Source: Streptomonospora nanhaiensis (GTDB lineage Bacteria; Actinomycetota; Actinomycetes; Streptosporangiales; Streptosporangiaceae). Taken from it: a DNA stretch of 64,000 nucleotides. The stretch is from the NCBI RefSeq assembly GCF_026642255.1, contig NZ_CP113264.1, forward strand, positions 4,588,001 through 4,652,000, given 5' to 3'. Shown here in pieces: positions 16,453 through 25,158 of the stretch (its first letter is position 1; each line of letters begins with the position of its first letter). A model generated the notes under the pieces. That model was not told the DNA's origin. It worked only from the letters and a program-made list of their open reading frames with translations, and searched no databases. Both the position numbers and the translations under genes were made by a program.

Positions 16453-17751
16453 TCAGGCGGCGGTGACCAGGTCGTCGTCCTGGTGGCGGGGGGCCTTGGC
16501 CAGGCAGGCGATGCTCACCACGGCCATGGCCATGAGCAGGCCGGCGACGGGCAGGATGCTGCCGGTCACGGCGAACAGGGCCGTGCACACGATCGGGGAC
16601 AGGCCGCCGAAGACGGCGCCCGCGACCTGGTAGGCGATGGAGATGCTGGTGTAGCGGGCCCGGGGCGGGAACATCTGGGCGAGGACGCGGGCGATGGGGC
16701 CGTAGACGGCGGCCATGGCCAGGCGCATGACGCACAGCATCACGAAGATCAGGAGGGTGCTGCCGGTCTCCATGACCAGGAACTGGGGCAGGGCCAGGAC
16801 GATGACCCCCACCAGGCCGATGGTGACGACCCGGACGGTGCCGAAGCGGTCGCCCAGCCAGGACACGCCGAGGGTGGCGACCAGCTCGACGAACGCGGCC
16901 AGGCTCAGGCCGTTGAGGATGACCTGTTCGCTGACGCCGACCTCGACGCCGTAGGCCTGGAGGAACGTGGTGACGATGTAGTAGCCGCCGACGGCCACGG
17001 GCAGGATGCCGATGCCCAGCAGCAGGGGGCGCCACGAGGTGCGCACGGCCTCGCGCAGGGGCAGCTCCGCCGGCCGGCCGTCGTTCTCCTGGACGGCCTC
17101 GAAGACCGGGGACTCCTCGACCTTCAACCGGATCAGCAGGCCCACCAGGACCAGCAGGACCGAGGCGAGGAAGGGCAGGCGCCAGCCCCAGGTGTACAGC
17201 AGGTCGGCGTCCCAGGCGGCGATGAGCCCGAACGAACCGGTGGCGAGCAGGGCGCCGGCGGGGTTGCCCAGCTGGGCGAAGGCGCCGTAGAACGTCTTGC
17301 GGTTCTCGGGGGCGTGCTCGACAGCCATCAGGACGGCGCCGCCCCACTCCCCGCCCACGGCGATGCCCTGCACGAAGCGCAGCAGCACCAGGAGCAGCGG
17401 GGCGATGAAGCCGGCCTGCTCGTAGGTGGGCAGGAGACCCACGCAGAACGTGGCCACGCCCATCATCAGCAGCGTGATGACCAGCGCCGACTTGCGGCCG
17501 AGCCGGTCACCGAAGTGGCCGAAGACGATCCCGCCGAGCGGGCGCGCGAAGAAGCCCACGGAGAAGGTGGCGAAGGACGCCATCAGCCCGATCATGGGGT
17601 CGGTGCCGGGCGGGAAGAACAGGGTGCCGAACACCAGGCTGGCGGCCGTGGCGTAGACGTAGAAGTCGAACCACTCGATGGTGGTGCCCACGAAGGCCGC
17701 TATCGCCGCACGCGCCGGGTGCGAGGACGTGGGGGCGGTCCGGTCTGACAT
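16453..17751 (-). CDS. MFS transporter, metabolite:H+ symporter (MHS) family
   Basis: 432 residues with 12 predicted membrane segments. MHS hallmarks are AAFVGTTIEWFDFYVYATAAS in helix 1, the loop motif GHFGDRLGRKSAL, and LRFVQGIAVGGEWGGAVLMAVEHAP. The central loop carries EESPVFEA, and a second GDRFG motif occurs in the C-terminal half. MHS members import organic acids or small amphiphilic metabolites with protons. GGAG lies five bases before the ATG. The amidohydrolase follows on the same strand after 107 bases, and the permease is divergent from pucR, which suggests that it imports that enzyme's substrate. Confidence 0.9.
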   Translation of the reverse strand: MSDRTAPTSSHPARAAIAAFVGTTIEWFDFYVYATAASLVFGTLFFPPGTDPMIGLMASFATFSVGFFARPLGGIVFGHFGDRLGRKSALVITLLMMGVATFCVGLLPTYEQAGFIAPLLLVLLRFVQGIAVGGEWGGAVLMAVEHAPENRKTFYGAFAQLGNPAGALLATGSFGLIAAWDADLLYTWGWRLPFLASVLLVLVGLLIRLKVEESPVFEAVQENDGRPAELPLREAVRTSWRPLLLGIGILPVAVGGYYIVTTFLQAYGVEVGVSEQVILNGLSLAAFVELVATLGVSWLGDRFGTVRVVTIGLVGVIVLALPQFLVMETGSTLLIFVMLCVMRLAMAAVYGPIARVLAQMFPPRARYTSISIAYQVAGAVFGGLSPIVCTALFAVTGSILPVAGLLMAMAVVSIACLAKAPRHQDDDLVTAA

Positions 17752-17900
17752 GTGTACTCCGTTGCGCGTTCGGTGAGTCCCGGCCGCACCCCTGGGAGGG
17801 GTGTCGCCGCTGGCCACAGCCGGTTCGGATGTTGTTGTGACCGTAGACACCCCGACGCCGCCCGGGTCGGGACGGTCCGCACTCCACGCGCTGTTACAAA

Positions 17901-17915
17901 TGTGCAAGGTGCACA
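17901..17915. promoter_or_regulatory. Inverted repeat in the divergent pucR/MFS promoter, candidate operator
   Basis: TGTGCA-AGG-TGCACA is a perfect inverted repeat extended by outer GTT...AAC. It lies 26 bases before the pucR GTG in the only spacer between pucR and the permease operon, so a bound regulator could control both directions. Confidence 0.55.
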
Positions 17916-17940
17916 CAACCCCCTCCGGAGGTGGGATCCC

Positions 17941-19452
17941 GTGACGATCACGGTCGGCGACATCACCGCGAACCCCGCCCTGGAGGTGCGGGCCGCGGCC
18001 GGGCACACCGGCCTGGGCCGGTCCATCCGATGGGCGCACGTGACCGAGCTGCACGACCCGGTGCGGTGGCTCCGCGGCGGCGAACTGGTGCTGACGGTCG
18101 GGCTGGGGCTGGGCTCCGACGAGCGGTCGCGCCGGGAGTACGTCCGCCGCCTGCACGGGGCCGGGTGCGCGGGACTGGCCTTCGCGATCGACGTCTGGCT
18201 GCGCGAGATCCCGCCCGAGGTGCTGGAGGAGGGCGACGCCCTGGGTCTGCCGGTCCTGCGGGTGGAGGGCGAGACCCCGTTCATCGCGGTGGTGGAGACG
18301 GTCGCCGACCACTACGCGGCCGAGCGGACACGGGAACAGCACCGGCTGCTGACCGCGCAGGACGCGATGGCGCGCGCCGCCCTGCGGTCGGGGCCCGCCG
18401 GGGTGATGGGAGAGCTGTCCTCGTCGACGGCCGGGGCGTCCCTCCTGCTGGACCGGAACGGGATGACCAGTGTGTCGGTGCCGGACACCGAGCCCCCCTG
18501 GCACGCGACGGTGCGCTCGGCGCTGGCGGGACGCCCGCGGGGGATGACGCTGCTGGCGGACGGGGACGCGACGATCCTGCTCCAGACGCTGGGCCCGGCC
18601 GGGCGGACGCTGGGCTGGTTGGCGCTGCACTGCCCGTTCCCGGTCACCCCCCACGTGCGGATGCTCGCCAACCACGCGGCGTCGCTGCTGGCGGTGGACC
18701 TCCTGCACTCGCGCGACGCCCGGCGGGCGCTGTACCGCGAGCGCGCGCCCGTGCTCCGCGCCGTCGCGACCGGACGCCCCCAGGTCCAGCTGACCCTGCC
18801 CGTCCCCCCGTGGGAGGTGGTGTGCCTGCGAACCCCCGACCCGGTCGCCCTGATGGACCGCGCGGCGGACGCGCTGGTCGACGTGCTGGGCGACACCGAC
18901 GTGGCCCACCGGGTGGGACTCGCCGCCCTGGACGACGTGCTGCTGGCGGTGCTGCCCGCGAGCGGTCGGCCGCACACCGGGGAGCGCCTGTTCACGGCCC
19001 TGGCCTCGGAGGCGGACGGCCCCTCCGCCGCGGGTGCGTGCGGCGCGCGCCGTCCGGACGACCTGCCCTCCGCCGTGGACCGGGCCCGCAACGCCGCCGC
19101 CGACGGCTACCGGCACGTGGACGAGGCCGACGCGTGGGCCCTGCTCCGGTCCTCGGTCCCGGCGACCGGAGCACGCGTCTTCGACCAGGCGGTCCTGGGG
19201 CAGCTGCGCGACCACGACGCGCGCAACGCGACGGAGCTGGCGCACACGCTGCTGCACTACCTGGACAACAGCGCCCAGGTGGAGGCGACCGCACGGGACC
19301 TCGGGATCCACCGCAACACGCTGCGTTCGCGGCTGCGCATCGCCGAGCGGGTCATGGGCCGGTCCCTGGACGACCCCCGCACCCGGTTGGAGCTGTGGAC
19401 CGCGCTGAGCCTGGACCCCATGCCCTGCTTCGACGGCATCTGGCACAGCTGA
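17941..19452 (+). CDS. PucR-family transcriptional regulator
   Basis: 503 residues. The N-terminal PucR domain (about 1-125) begins MTITVGDITANPALEVRAAAGHTGL and has WAHVTELHDPVRWLRGGELVLTVG. The centre is a GGDEF-like sensor region. The C-terminal PucR helix-turn-helix (about 425-485) reads TLLHYLDNSAQVEATARDLGIHRNTLRSRL. PucR proteins activate or repress neighbouring purine or amide catabolism genes in response to small molecules. The start is GTG at 17941 with CCGGAGG eight to ten bases upstream. It is divergent from the MFS-amidohydrolase pair with an inverted repeat between them. Confidence 0.9.
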   Translation: MTITVGDITANPALEVRAAAGHTGLGRSIRWAHVTELHDPVRWLRGGELVLTVGLGLGSDERSRREYVRRLHGAGCAGLAFAIDVWLREIPPEVLEEGDALGLPVLRVEGETPFIAVVETVADHYAAERTREQHRLLTAQDAMARAALRSGPAGVMGELSSSTAGASLLLDRNGMTSVSVPDTEPPWHATVRSALAGRPRGMTLLADGDATILLQTLGPAGRTLGWLALHCPFPVTPHVRMLANHAASLLAVDLLHSRDARRALYRERAPVLRAVATGRPQVQLTLPVPPWEVVCLRTPDPVALMDRAADALVDVLGDTDVAHRVGLAALDDVLLAVLPASGRPHTGERLFTALASEADGPSAAGACGARRPDDLPSAVDRARNAAADGYRHVDEADAWALLRSSVPATGARVFDQAVLGQLRDHDARNATELAHTLLHYLDNSAQVEATARDLGIHRNTLRSRLRIAERVMGRSLDDPRTRLELWTALSLDPMPCFDGIWHS

Positions 19453-19500
19453 CCGGGAGCGGCGGCCCCGGCCGGCCCCCCATAGCGTTCATCCTTCAAC

Positions 19501-19553
19501 CATTGCAATGAATAACACCCCCGTCGTTGCATTATCTCGACTCTCACTGCAAC
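19501..19553 (+). promoter_or_regulatory. TTGCA-type repeated motifs upstream of the DUF4097 gene
   Basis: A perfect 10-bp palindrome CATTGCAATG (19501-19510) is followed by GTTGCA (19526-19531) and its inverted copy TGCAAC (19548-19553). The stretch is clearly AT-richer than its neighbours and sits 117 to 169 bases before the start codon. These are candidate binding sites of an unknown regulator. Confidence 0.45.
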
Positions 19554-19669
19554 ACTTTCACGGTATTCACCTGCGCTGATGGCAATTTCGCACAACAAGG
19601 ATGTTGCCGAACAAGGAAAGACAACGTAGCGTTTCCCGTATCAGAAACAAACGAGCACGGGAGCACACG

Positions 19670-20332
19670 ATGCAGAAGTTCACCACCCCCACCCCGATCT
19701 CCGCCGTCCTGGACGTCCCCGCCGGCCGCATCCAGATCATCGCCGCGGACCGTGCCGACACCACCGTCGAGGTCCGGCCCGCCGACCCCTCAAAGAACCG
19801 CGACACCAGGGCCGCCGAGCAGACCACCGTCGCCTACACCGACGGCGTCCTGCGGATCACGGCCCCGGCCCCCGACCGGCTCTTCGGCTCCACCGGGTCC
19901 CTGGACGTCACCGTCCGGCTGCCCGCCGGCTCGGCCGTCGAGGCCACGTCCGCCGCCACAGAGCTGCGCGGTGTCGGACGCCTCGGTGACGTCGCCTTCG
20001 AGGGCTCCCACCGGCGGACCAAGATCGACGAGGCCGCGAGCGTCCGCCTCACTGCGGTCGAAGGCGACGTCGAGGTCGGCCGACTCAACGGCCCCGCCGA
20101 GATCAGCACCACCCGGGGCGACATCCGCATCGCCGAGGCCGTACGCGGCACGGTCGTGCTGCGCACCCAGTCCGGCGACATCTCGGTCACCGCCGCCACC
20201 GGCGTCTCGGCCTCCCTGGACGCCGGCGCCGACCGGGGCCGCATCAGCAACGCCCTCAAGAACGACGGCGCCGCCGGACTCGACATCCGCGCCACCACCT
20301 CGCTCGGCGACATCACCGCCAGCAGCCTCTGA
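19670..20332 (+). CDS. DUF4097 (putative beta-helix adhesin-like) protein
   Basis: 220 residues, no signal peptide and no membrane helix, so probably cytoplasmic. The sequence is a series of short beta-strand repeats ending in Gly-Asp turns (VEGDVEV, TRGDIRI, QSGDISV, SLGDITA), which is typical of DUF4097. In actinomycetes these genes usually sit beside a small regulator and a transporter or hydrolase; their function is unknown. GGGAGCACACG precedes the ATG. The alpha/beta hydrolase follows after 69 bases, so the two are likely one operon. Confidence 0.75.
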   Translation: MQKFTTPTPISAVLDVPAGRIQIIAADRADTTVEVRPADPSKNRDTRAAEQTTVAYTDGVLRITAPAPDRLFGSTGSLDVTVRLPAGSAVEATSAATELRGVGRLGDVAFEGSHRRTKIDEAASVRLTAVEGDVEVGRLNGPAEISTTRGDIRIAEAVRGTVVLRTQSGDISVTAATGVSASLDAGADRGRISNALKNDGAAGLDIRATTSLGDITASSL

Positions 20333-20401
20333 GAAAGCACGACCGGGCCGACACGGAGCCCTGACCACTCCCGCAGAAAACCAGACAGGACAAGGCGAGA
20401 C

Positions 20402-21247
20402 ATGACGAAGAACAGCACTTCCCCGACCCGCGCGGCATGGACCGGCATGGTGCCGGTCGACGACACGGCGCTGGCCGTCACCGACACCGGCGGCCCCGGC
20501 ACCCCCGTTGTCTACCTCAACGGACAGTTCGCCACCCAGGGCTACTGGCGCCGGGTCATCGCCGACCTGGGCCCCGGATGGCGGCACATCACCTACGACG
20601 AACGGGCCCGCGGCAGGAAGTCGCAGACGTCGGCGGACTACTCCTTCGAGATCGCCGTCCGCGACGTCGACGCCGTCCTGGCGGCCAGGGGCGTGGAGCG
20701 GGCCCTGGTCGTGGGCTGGTCCTACGGCGCGTTCGTCGGAGCGCACTGGGCCAGCCGCAACCCGGACCGGGCCCTGGGCGCGGTCCTGGTCGACGGCGCC
20801 TTCCCCTACGACTGGATCGACGAGGCCACGGAGCAGCGGATCCGGAAGCTGTTCAAGCGGTTGAGCCCCTTCATGACGCTGATGCGTCCGACGGGCCTGA
20901 CCCCGCGGATGAACGCCGAGCAGATGGCGGACAGCAACATCGAGCTCGGCCGGATCTCCCGGGAAGGCGAACTGGGCCCGGTGCTGGACGCCATCGCCGT
21001 CCCGACACGGTACGTGGTCGCCTCGGGGACGTCCTTCGGCAGCAAGGGTGACGAGCAGGAACAGATCCGCACCAGTCTCGACGAGGTGACCGCGCGCAAC
21101 CCCCGCATCCGGGTCAGCGCGAAGGTCCCCAGCAACCACGGCGCGATCCTCAAGAAGGACTTCCACGCCATCGCCGAGGCCGTACGCGAGGCCGCAGCCC
21201 AGGGGGGCGAGCCCGCGAGCGAGCCCGGGCAGCCGCCGGCGGCGTGA
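20402..21247 (+). CDS. Alpha/beta-fold hydrolase
   Basis: 281 residues with a complete hydrolase core: an oxyanion-strand motif VVYLNGQFATQGYW (HG replaced by NG), TYDERARGRK, nucleophile elbow GWSYGAFVG with Ser107, and catalytic His in SNHGAIL near 255. The C-terminal tail is Pro/Glu/Ala-rich. No signal peptide. Substrate unknown. Genes of this type often follow a DUF4097 gene and a TetR/PadR regulator in actinomycetes. It ends ahead of a strong hairpin. Confidence 0.82.
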   Translation: MTKNSTSPTRAAWTGMVPVDDTALAVTDTGGPGTPVVYLNGQFATQGYWRRVIADLGPGWRHITYDERARGRKSQTSADYSFEIAVRDVDAVLAARGVERALVVGWSYGAFVGAHWASRNPDRALGAVLVDGAFPYDWIDEATEQRIRKLFKRLSPFMTLMRPTGLTPRMNAEQMADSNIELGRISREGELGPVLDAIAVPTRYVVASGTSFGSKGDEQEQIRTSLDEVTARNPRIRVSAKVPSNHGAILKKDFHAIAEAVREAAAQGGEPASEPGQPPAA

Positions 21248-21314
21248 CCCCTTCCGGCGAGGGGTCGGCTGCGGAGCAGCCCTCGGGCGCCCGTCCGTCC
21301 CGGAAAAGGGAAGT

Positions 21315-21345
21315 GCCCCCGCGCGACGCTCGGTCGCGCGGGGGC
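21315..21345 (+). terminator. Hairpin terminator after the alpha/beta hydrolase
   Basis: Perfect 13-bp stem GCCCCCGCGCGAC / GTCGCGCGGGGGC with a 5-base loop, 68 bases past the stop. It probably also ends transcripts that come through the CRISPR array from the other side. Confidence 0.8.
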
Positions 21346-21716
21346 CTCCGCGTCTCGCCGGACCCTGCGGCATCCCCCGATACCGGCGGTCCGGCGCGGG
21401 CCGCGCGCGCACCCCCATGAGCGCCCGGCCCCGCACCCGCGCTGTGTCATCCCGGGACCGCACGACCGTAGAGGCCGTACCCCCTGGTCCTCGGGGCGCG
21501 CAGATGCGTTACACCCCTCTCTACCCGATTCGCCGCGGGCAAACATGGGACTGCCACACGACTCGGAGCGGCCTCGGAAGCGGGGATCCCGCCACAGGCT
21601 TTCAGGACATAGCGGTCGGCGCCTGGCCTGCGAAAACCGTCCTCAGGCACGGTTTGGAGGGCCACCCCGTGCGGAACTCCGGTGTGCACGGGCTCACACT
21701 TCCGCCGCTGTCCGCC
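21346..21716. other. Gene-free stretch between hydrolase terminator and CRISPR array
   Basis: No gene is supported. It corresponds to the trailer side of the array. Near its right end GTGCACGGG-CTCAC (21684-21697) resembles the end of a CRISPR repeat and may be an older eroded repeat, but the spacing to the first accepted repeat is only 19 bases, so I do not count it. Confidence 0.4.
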
Positions 21717-22111
21717 GAGTCTGTCCCCGCGTGCGCGGGGCTCACAACGACCGCGCCCGCCAGATGCTCGATGCCCCCGGTCCATCCCCGCGTGCGCGGG
21801 GCTCACCTGTGGGCGGCCAGCTGTACCGCAAGCAGGTGCGGTCCATCCCCGCGTGCGCGGGGCTCACTCCAAGTTACTTACCGGTACCTGCGACAATCTC
21901 GGTCCATCCCCGCGTGCGCGGGGCTCACCACCCGTTCGTACAAATTTATGCAGCAACCGGCGGTCCATCCCCGCGTGCGCGGGGCTCACACCAACGCCGA
22001 GTCCGGGGTGCGCAACCTCAGCGGTCCATCCCCGCGTGCGCGGGGCTCACCGCCGGGTCTGCACATCACCGGTCCGCGCCCACGGTCCATCCCCGCGTGC
22101 GCGGGGCTCAC
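21717..22111 (-). CRISPR. Type I-E CRISPR array, 7 repeats and 6 spacers
   Basis: Repeats are 29 bases, with the palindromic core CCCCGCGTGCGCGGGG, at 21717, 21778, 21839, 21900, 21961, 22022 and 22083. All six spacers are exactly 32 bases. Six repeats are identical. The one at 21717 has four mismatches, clustered at what would be the crRNA 3' end. Read on the minus strand the repeat ends in ATGGACCG, which matches the type I-E 5' handle pattern, so the leader is on the right (the dop side) and the degenerate repeat is the trailer, as expected. No cas gene lies in the window. Spacers 3 and 4 are AT-richer than this genome, consistent with foreign origin. Confidence 0.97.
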
Positions 22112-22222
22112 AGTTGCCGACCTGCGCAAACGCAGGGCGTTATCTCCGCGTGATCAAACGGGGGACCGCAGCGACCGAGGGGCGGAACCTCGCGGTCCCG
22201 CCCCAGACGTCGTCTCAGTACC
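22112..22222 (-). promoter_or_regulatory. CRISPR leader / dop 3' region with hairpins
   Basis: These 111 bases separate the first repeat (leader end) from the dop stop codon. Two stems are visible: CCTGCG-CAAA-CGCAGG at 22120-22135, and a longer interrupted stem 22162-22199 (GGGACCG and CGAGG pairing with CCTCG and CGGTCCC, with a one-sided bulge). The longer one could terminate dop. If it does not, dop transcripts would run straight into the array. The leader is short and not AT-rich. Confidence 0.5.
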
Positions 22223-23740
22223 TCACTGCCTGCGGGTGAGCACCGCGACCAGGTCCGCCGCGGTGTCCGAAGCGTCCAGCAGGGCTCCCACGTGCTCCTT
22301 GGTTCCCCGGCGGGGCTCCAGGGTGGGAACCCGCTGGAGGGAGTCGTAGCCGGGCAGGTCGAAGATCACCGAGTCCCAGGAGGCCGCGGCGACCTCGTCC
22401 GCGTACTTGGCCAGGCAGCGGCCCCGGAAGTAGGCCCGGGTGTCCTCCGGCGGCTCGGTGACCGCGCGGTTCACCTCGGCCTCCTCCACCAGGCGCTGCA
22501 TACGGCCGCGGGCCACCAGCCGGTTGTAGATGCCCTTCTCCGGGCGCACGTCCGAGTACTGGAGGTCCACCAGCTGCAGGCGTGGGTGCGACCACTCCAG
22601 GTTGTCCCGCGACCGGTACCCCTCCAGCACCTTCAGCTTGGCGACCCAGTCCAGCTCCGCAGCCAGGCTCATCGGGTCGGACCCCAGCCTGCTCAGCACC
22701 GACTCCCACCGGTCCAGGACGTCGGCGGTGTCCGGGTCGACGTCGGTGCCGAAGCGGTCCTCCACGTACTTGCGCGCCTGGTCCAGGTACTCGCCCTGCA
22801 GTTCCAGCGCGGTCATCCTGCGCCCGTCGCGCAGCTTCACCCTGTGGGTGAGCCCCGGATCGTGCGAGACCGCCCTCAGGTCCGCCACCGGGGTCTCCAG
22901 CGACAGGTCCACGCTCAGGAACCCGTCCTCGATCATCGACAGCACCAGCGCGGTCGTCCCCAGCTTGAGGTAGGTGGAGATCTCGCTCATGTTGGCGTCG
23001 CCGATGATGACGTGCAGCCGCCGGTACCGGTCGGGGTCGGCGTGCGGCTCGTCCCGGGTGTTGATGATGGGGCGCTTGAGGGTCGTCTCCAGACCCACCT
23101 CGACCTCGAAGAAGTCGGCGCGCTGGGAGATCTGGAACCCGCTGCCCTGGCCGTCCGAGCCGATGCCGACCTTGCCCGCGCCGCACACCACCTGCCGGGA
23201 GACGAAGAACGGGATGAGGTGCCGGACGATGTCGCCGAACGGCGTCGACCGGTTCATCAGGTAGTTCTCGTGGCAGCCGTAGGAGGCGCCCTTGTTGTCG
23301 GTGTTGTTCTTGTACAGCTGGATGGGGTCGATGCCCGGGGTGGTCCCGGCCCGCGCGGACGCGTCCGCCATCACGCGCTCCCCGGCCTTGTCCCACAGCA
23401 CCGCGTCGAGCGGGTTGGTGACCTCCGGCGCGGAGTACTCGGGGTGGGCGTGGTCCACGTACAGGCGGGCGCCGTTGGTGAGGATGACGTTGGCCAGCCC
23501 CAGGTCCTCGTCCGTGAGCTGCGTGGGGTCGGCGACCTCACGCGCGAGGTCGAAGCCGCGCGCGTCGCGCAGCGGGTTCTCCTCCTCGAAGTCCCAGCGG
23601 GCACGTCGCGCCCGGGCCGCCGAGGCGGCCAGGTAGGCGTTGACCACCTGGGTGGAGGTGACCATCGCGTTGGCCCCGGGGTTGCCTGGCACGGAGATCC
23701 CGTACTCGGTCTCGATACCCATAATCCGCCGCACACTCAT
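22223..23740 (-). CDS. dop: Pup deamidase/depupylase Dop
   Basis: 505 residues, the usual Dop length. It starts MSVRRIMGIETEYGIS with the nucleotide-binding Glu, and has the Dop-loop region (SAARARRARWDFEEENPLRD), the catalytic-Asp motif LYVDHAHPEY, KNNTDNKGASYGCHENYL, RPIINTRDEPHADPD and GDANMSEIST. Dop removes Pup from substrates and deamidates Pup-Gln; since Pup here ends in Glu, only depupylation should be needed. Members of this family normally sit next to pup, but here the accessory block separates them. The same-strand CRISPR array follows 111 bases downstream. Confidence 0.96.
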   Translation of the reverse strand: MSVRRIMGIETEYGISVPGNPGANAMVTSTQVVNAYLAASAARARRARWDFEEENPLRDARGFDLAREVADPTQLTDEDLGLANVILTNGARLYVDHAHPEYSAPEVTNPLDAVLWDKAGERVMADASARAGTTPGIDPIQLYKNNTDNKGASYGCHENYLMNRSTPFGDIVRHLIPFFVSRQVVCGAGKVGIGSDGQGSGFQISQRADFFEVEVGLETTLKRPIINTRDEPHADPDRYRRLHVIIGDANMSEISTYLKLGTTALVLSMIEDGFLSVDLSLETPVADLRAVSHDPGLTHRVKLRDGRRMTALELQGEYLDQARKYVEDRFGTDVDPDTADVLDRWESVLSRLGSDPMSLAAELDWVAKLKVLEGYRSRDNLEWSHPRLQLVDLQYSDVRPEKGIYNRLVARGRMQRLVEEAEVNRAVTEPPEDTRAYFRGRCLAKYADEVAAASWDSVIFDLPGYDSLQRVPTLEPRRGTKEHVGALLDASDTAADLVAVLTRRQ

Positions 23741-24000
23741 GGTGAGAGGTTATCCACCGCGACCCGCTCTTGAACGCTTCCGCGCCAATCGTGGCCCAAG
23801 CGCCGTCTTCCCGGGCGTTTCGCCGCAAGCGTCGGATCCGTTGTCATCGCAGGTCGCAACGGATCCCGGAACACCAGTGGGGAAAATCGGAGGCGTTTGC
23901 GCCATCCGTTCTTTTTTCTCCGGCGGCGGTGGAGACGGCGGAACCGCCCTCCGGTGCCCGGTCCCGTTCCCGCCTTTCCTCCCCGCCGCCCGGCCTGCGG

Positions 24001-25158
24001 TCAGCCCCGGGCCTGCGGTCCTCGCGGAGCGTTCCGCAGGGCGTTGCTGACCAGCTTCAGATACCCCTCCAGCAGTCCGCCCATCGCGGCCGGGGAGAGC
24101 GGTACCGGCCTCGTCCCCCTCATACGCTGGGTCGGCTGGTGACCGGAGACCCAGGAGGCCCGAGCGGCCCGCGGGCCGCGCACCCGCTCGTACCGGCGCA
24201 GGGCCGGGGCCGCGTCGGCCCCCGGGACGCCGTCCAGCGCGGCGCTCAGCACCAGGGCGTCCTCCAGCGCCTGGTTCGCCCCCTGCGCGGTCGAGGGGGG
24301 AAAGGCGTGCACGGCGTCGCCCAGGAGGGTGATCCGCCCGCTGCCCCAGGTCTTCGGGACCGGGGTCTGCACGTGGGGGAAGCTGGTGACGTCCTCGTCC
24401 TTCGCGTGGGCCAGCACCGCGCGGACGTCCGGATCGGTCCATGCCCCGAAGCGCTCCCGCAGCACCTCCGCGGGCGAGGCGGGCTCGGGGTCCCCGGGGG
24501 CCCAGGGGAGGTCGAACCACCACTGCACCATCCCGCCGCCGGTGGGGATGATGCCGCACGTCCCCCCGGGTCCGGTCAGCCAGCGCGAGGTGGTGCTCTC
24601 GGCGAGCGGAACCGGCAGCGGGGTCAGGCCCTGCCAGCTGGCGTAGCCGCGCGGGCGGGGCACGTCGCCGGGGCGCAGGCAGGCACGGACCGCCGAGTGG
24701 ACGCCGTCCGCGCCGATCACGGCGTCGGCGCGGGCGGTGGTGCCGTCCTCGAACAGCGCCGTCACGCCGTCGGCGTCCTGTCGCACACCGGTGCACGCCG
24801 GACCGAAGCGGACGACGCCGTCCGGGAGTTGCGACGCCAGCCGGTCCAGCAGCTCGCGGCGCGGGAGGCACAGGTTGGGCCACCCGAGGCGCGCGGAGAC
24901 GGACCGCAGGTCGATCCGGTACAGCTCGGCGCCGGTGTGCGTGGATCCGATGATGACCTCGGTGGGGCGCCCCAGCCCGGTCGGGTCGATGCCCAGCCCG
25001 CCCAGGGCCGCCGTGCCGTTGGACCACAGCGCCAGGGCCGCTCCGCCGGTGCGCAGTACCTCGCCCCGCTCGAAGACCCGTACGTCGTGTCCCCTGCGCC
25101 TGAGGCCGACGGCCGCCGCCAGCCCGCCGACTCCGGCTCCGATGATGACGACGTCCAT
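24001..25158 (-). CDS. FAD-dependent aromatic-type monooxygenase
   Basis: 385 residues of the PHBH/UbiH-like class A flavoprotein monooxygenase family. The FAD dinucleotide motif VVIIGAGVGGLAAAVGL is at the N-terminus. The DG motif is ADAVIGADGVHSAVR near 145, and the GD motif is ITLLGDAVHAFPPSTAQGANQALEDA near 285. Such enzymes hydroxylate aromatic or polyketide substrates with NAD(P)H and O2. No biosynthetic neighbours give a clue to substrate. It precedes dop on the same strand with a gap of 260 bases. Confidence 0.87.
   Translation of the reverse strand: MDVVIIGAGVGGLAAAVGLRRRGHDVRVFERGEVLRTGGAALALWSNGTAALGGLGIDPTGLGRPTEVIIGSTHTGAELYRIDLRSVSARLGWPNLCLPRRELLDRLASQLPDGVVRFGPACTGVRQDADGVTALFEDGTTARADAVIGADGVHSAVRACLRPGDVPRPRGYASWQGLTPLPVPLAESTTSRWLTGPGGTCGIIPTGGGMVQWWFDLPWAPGDPEPASPAEVLRERFGAWTDPDVRAVLAHAKDEDVTSFPHVQTPVPKTWGSGRITLLGDAVHAFPPSTAQGANQALEDALVLSAALDGVPGADAAPALRRYERVRGPRAARASWVSGHQPTQRMRGTRPVPLSPAAMGGLLEGYLKLVSNALRNAPRGPQARG

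Noticed and set aside
21684..21697. Extra degenerate CRISPR repeat left of the array
   Set aside because: Similarity covers only about 14 bases and the distance to the next repeat is 19 instead of 32 bases.
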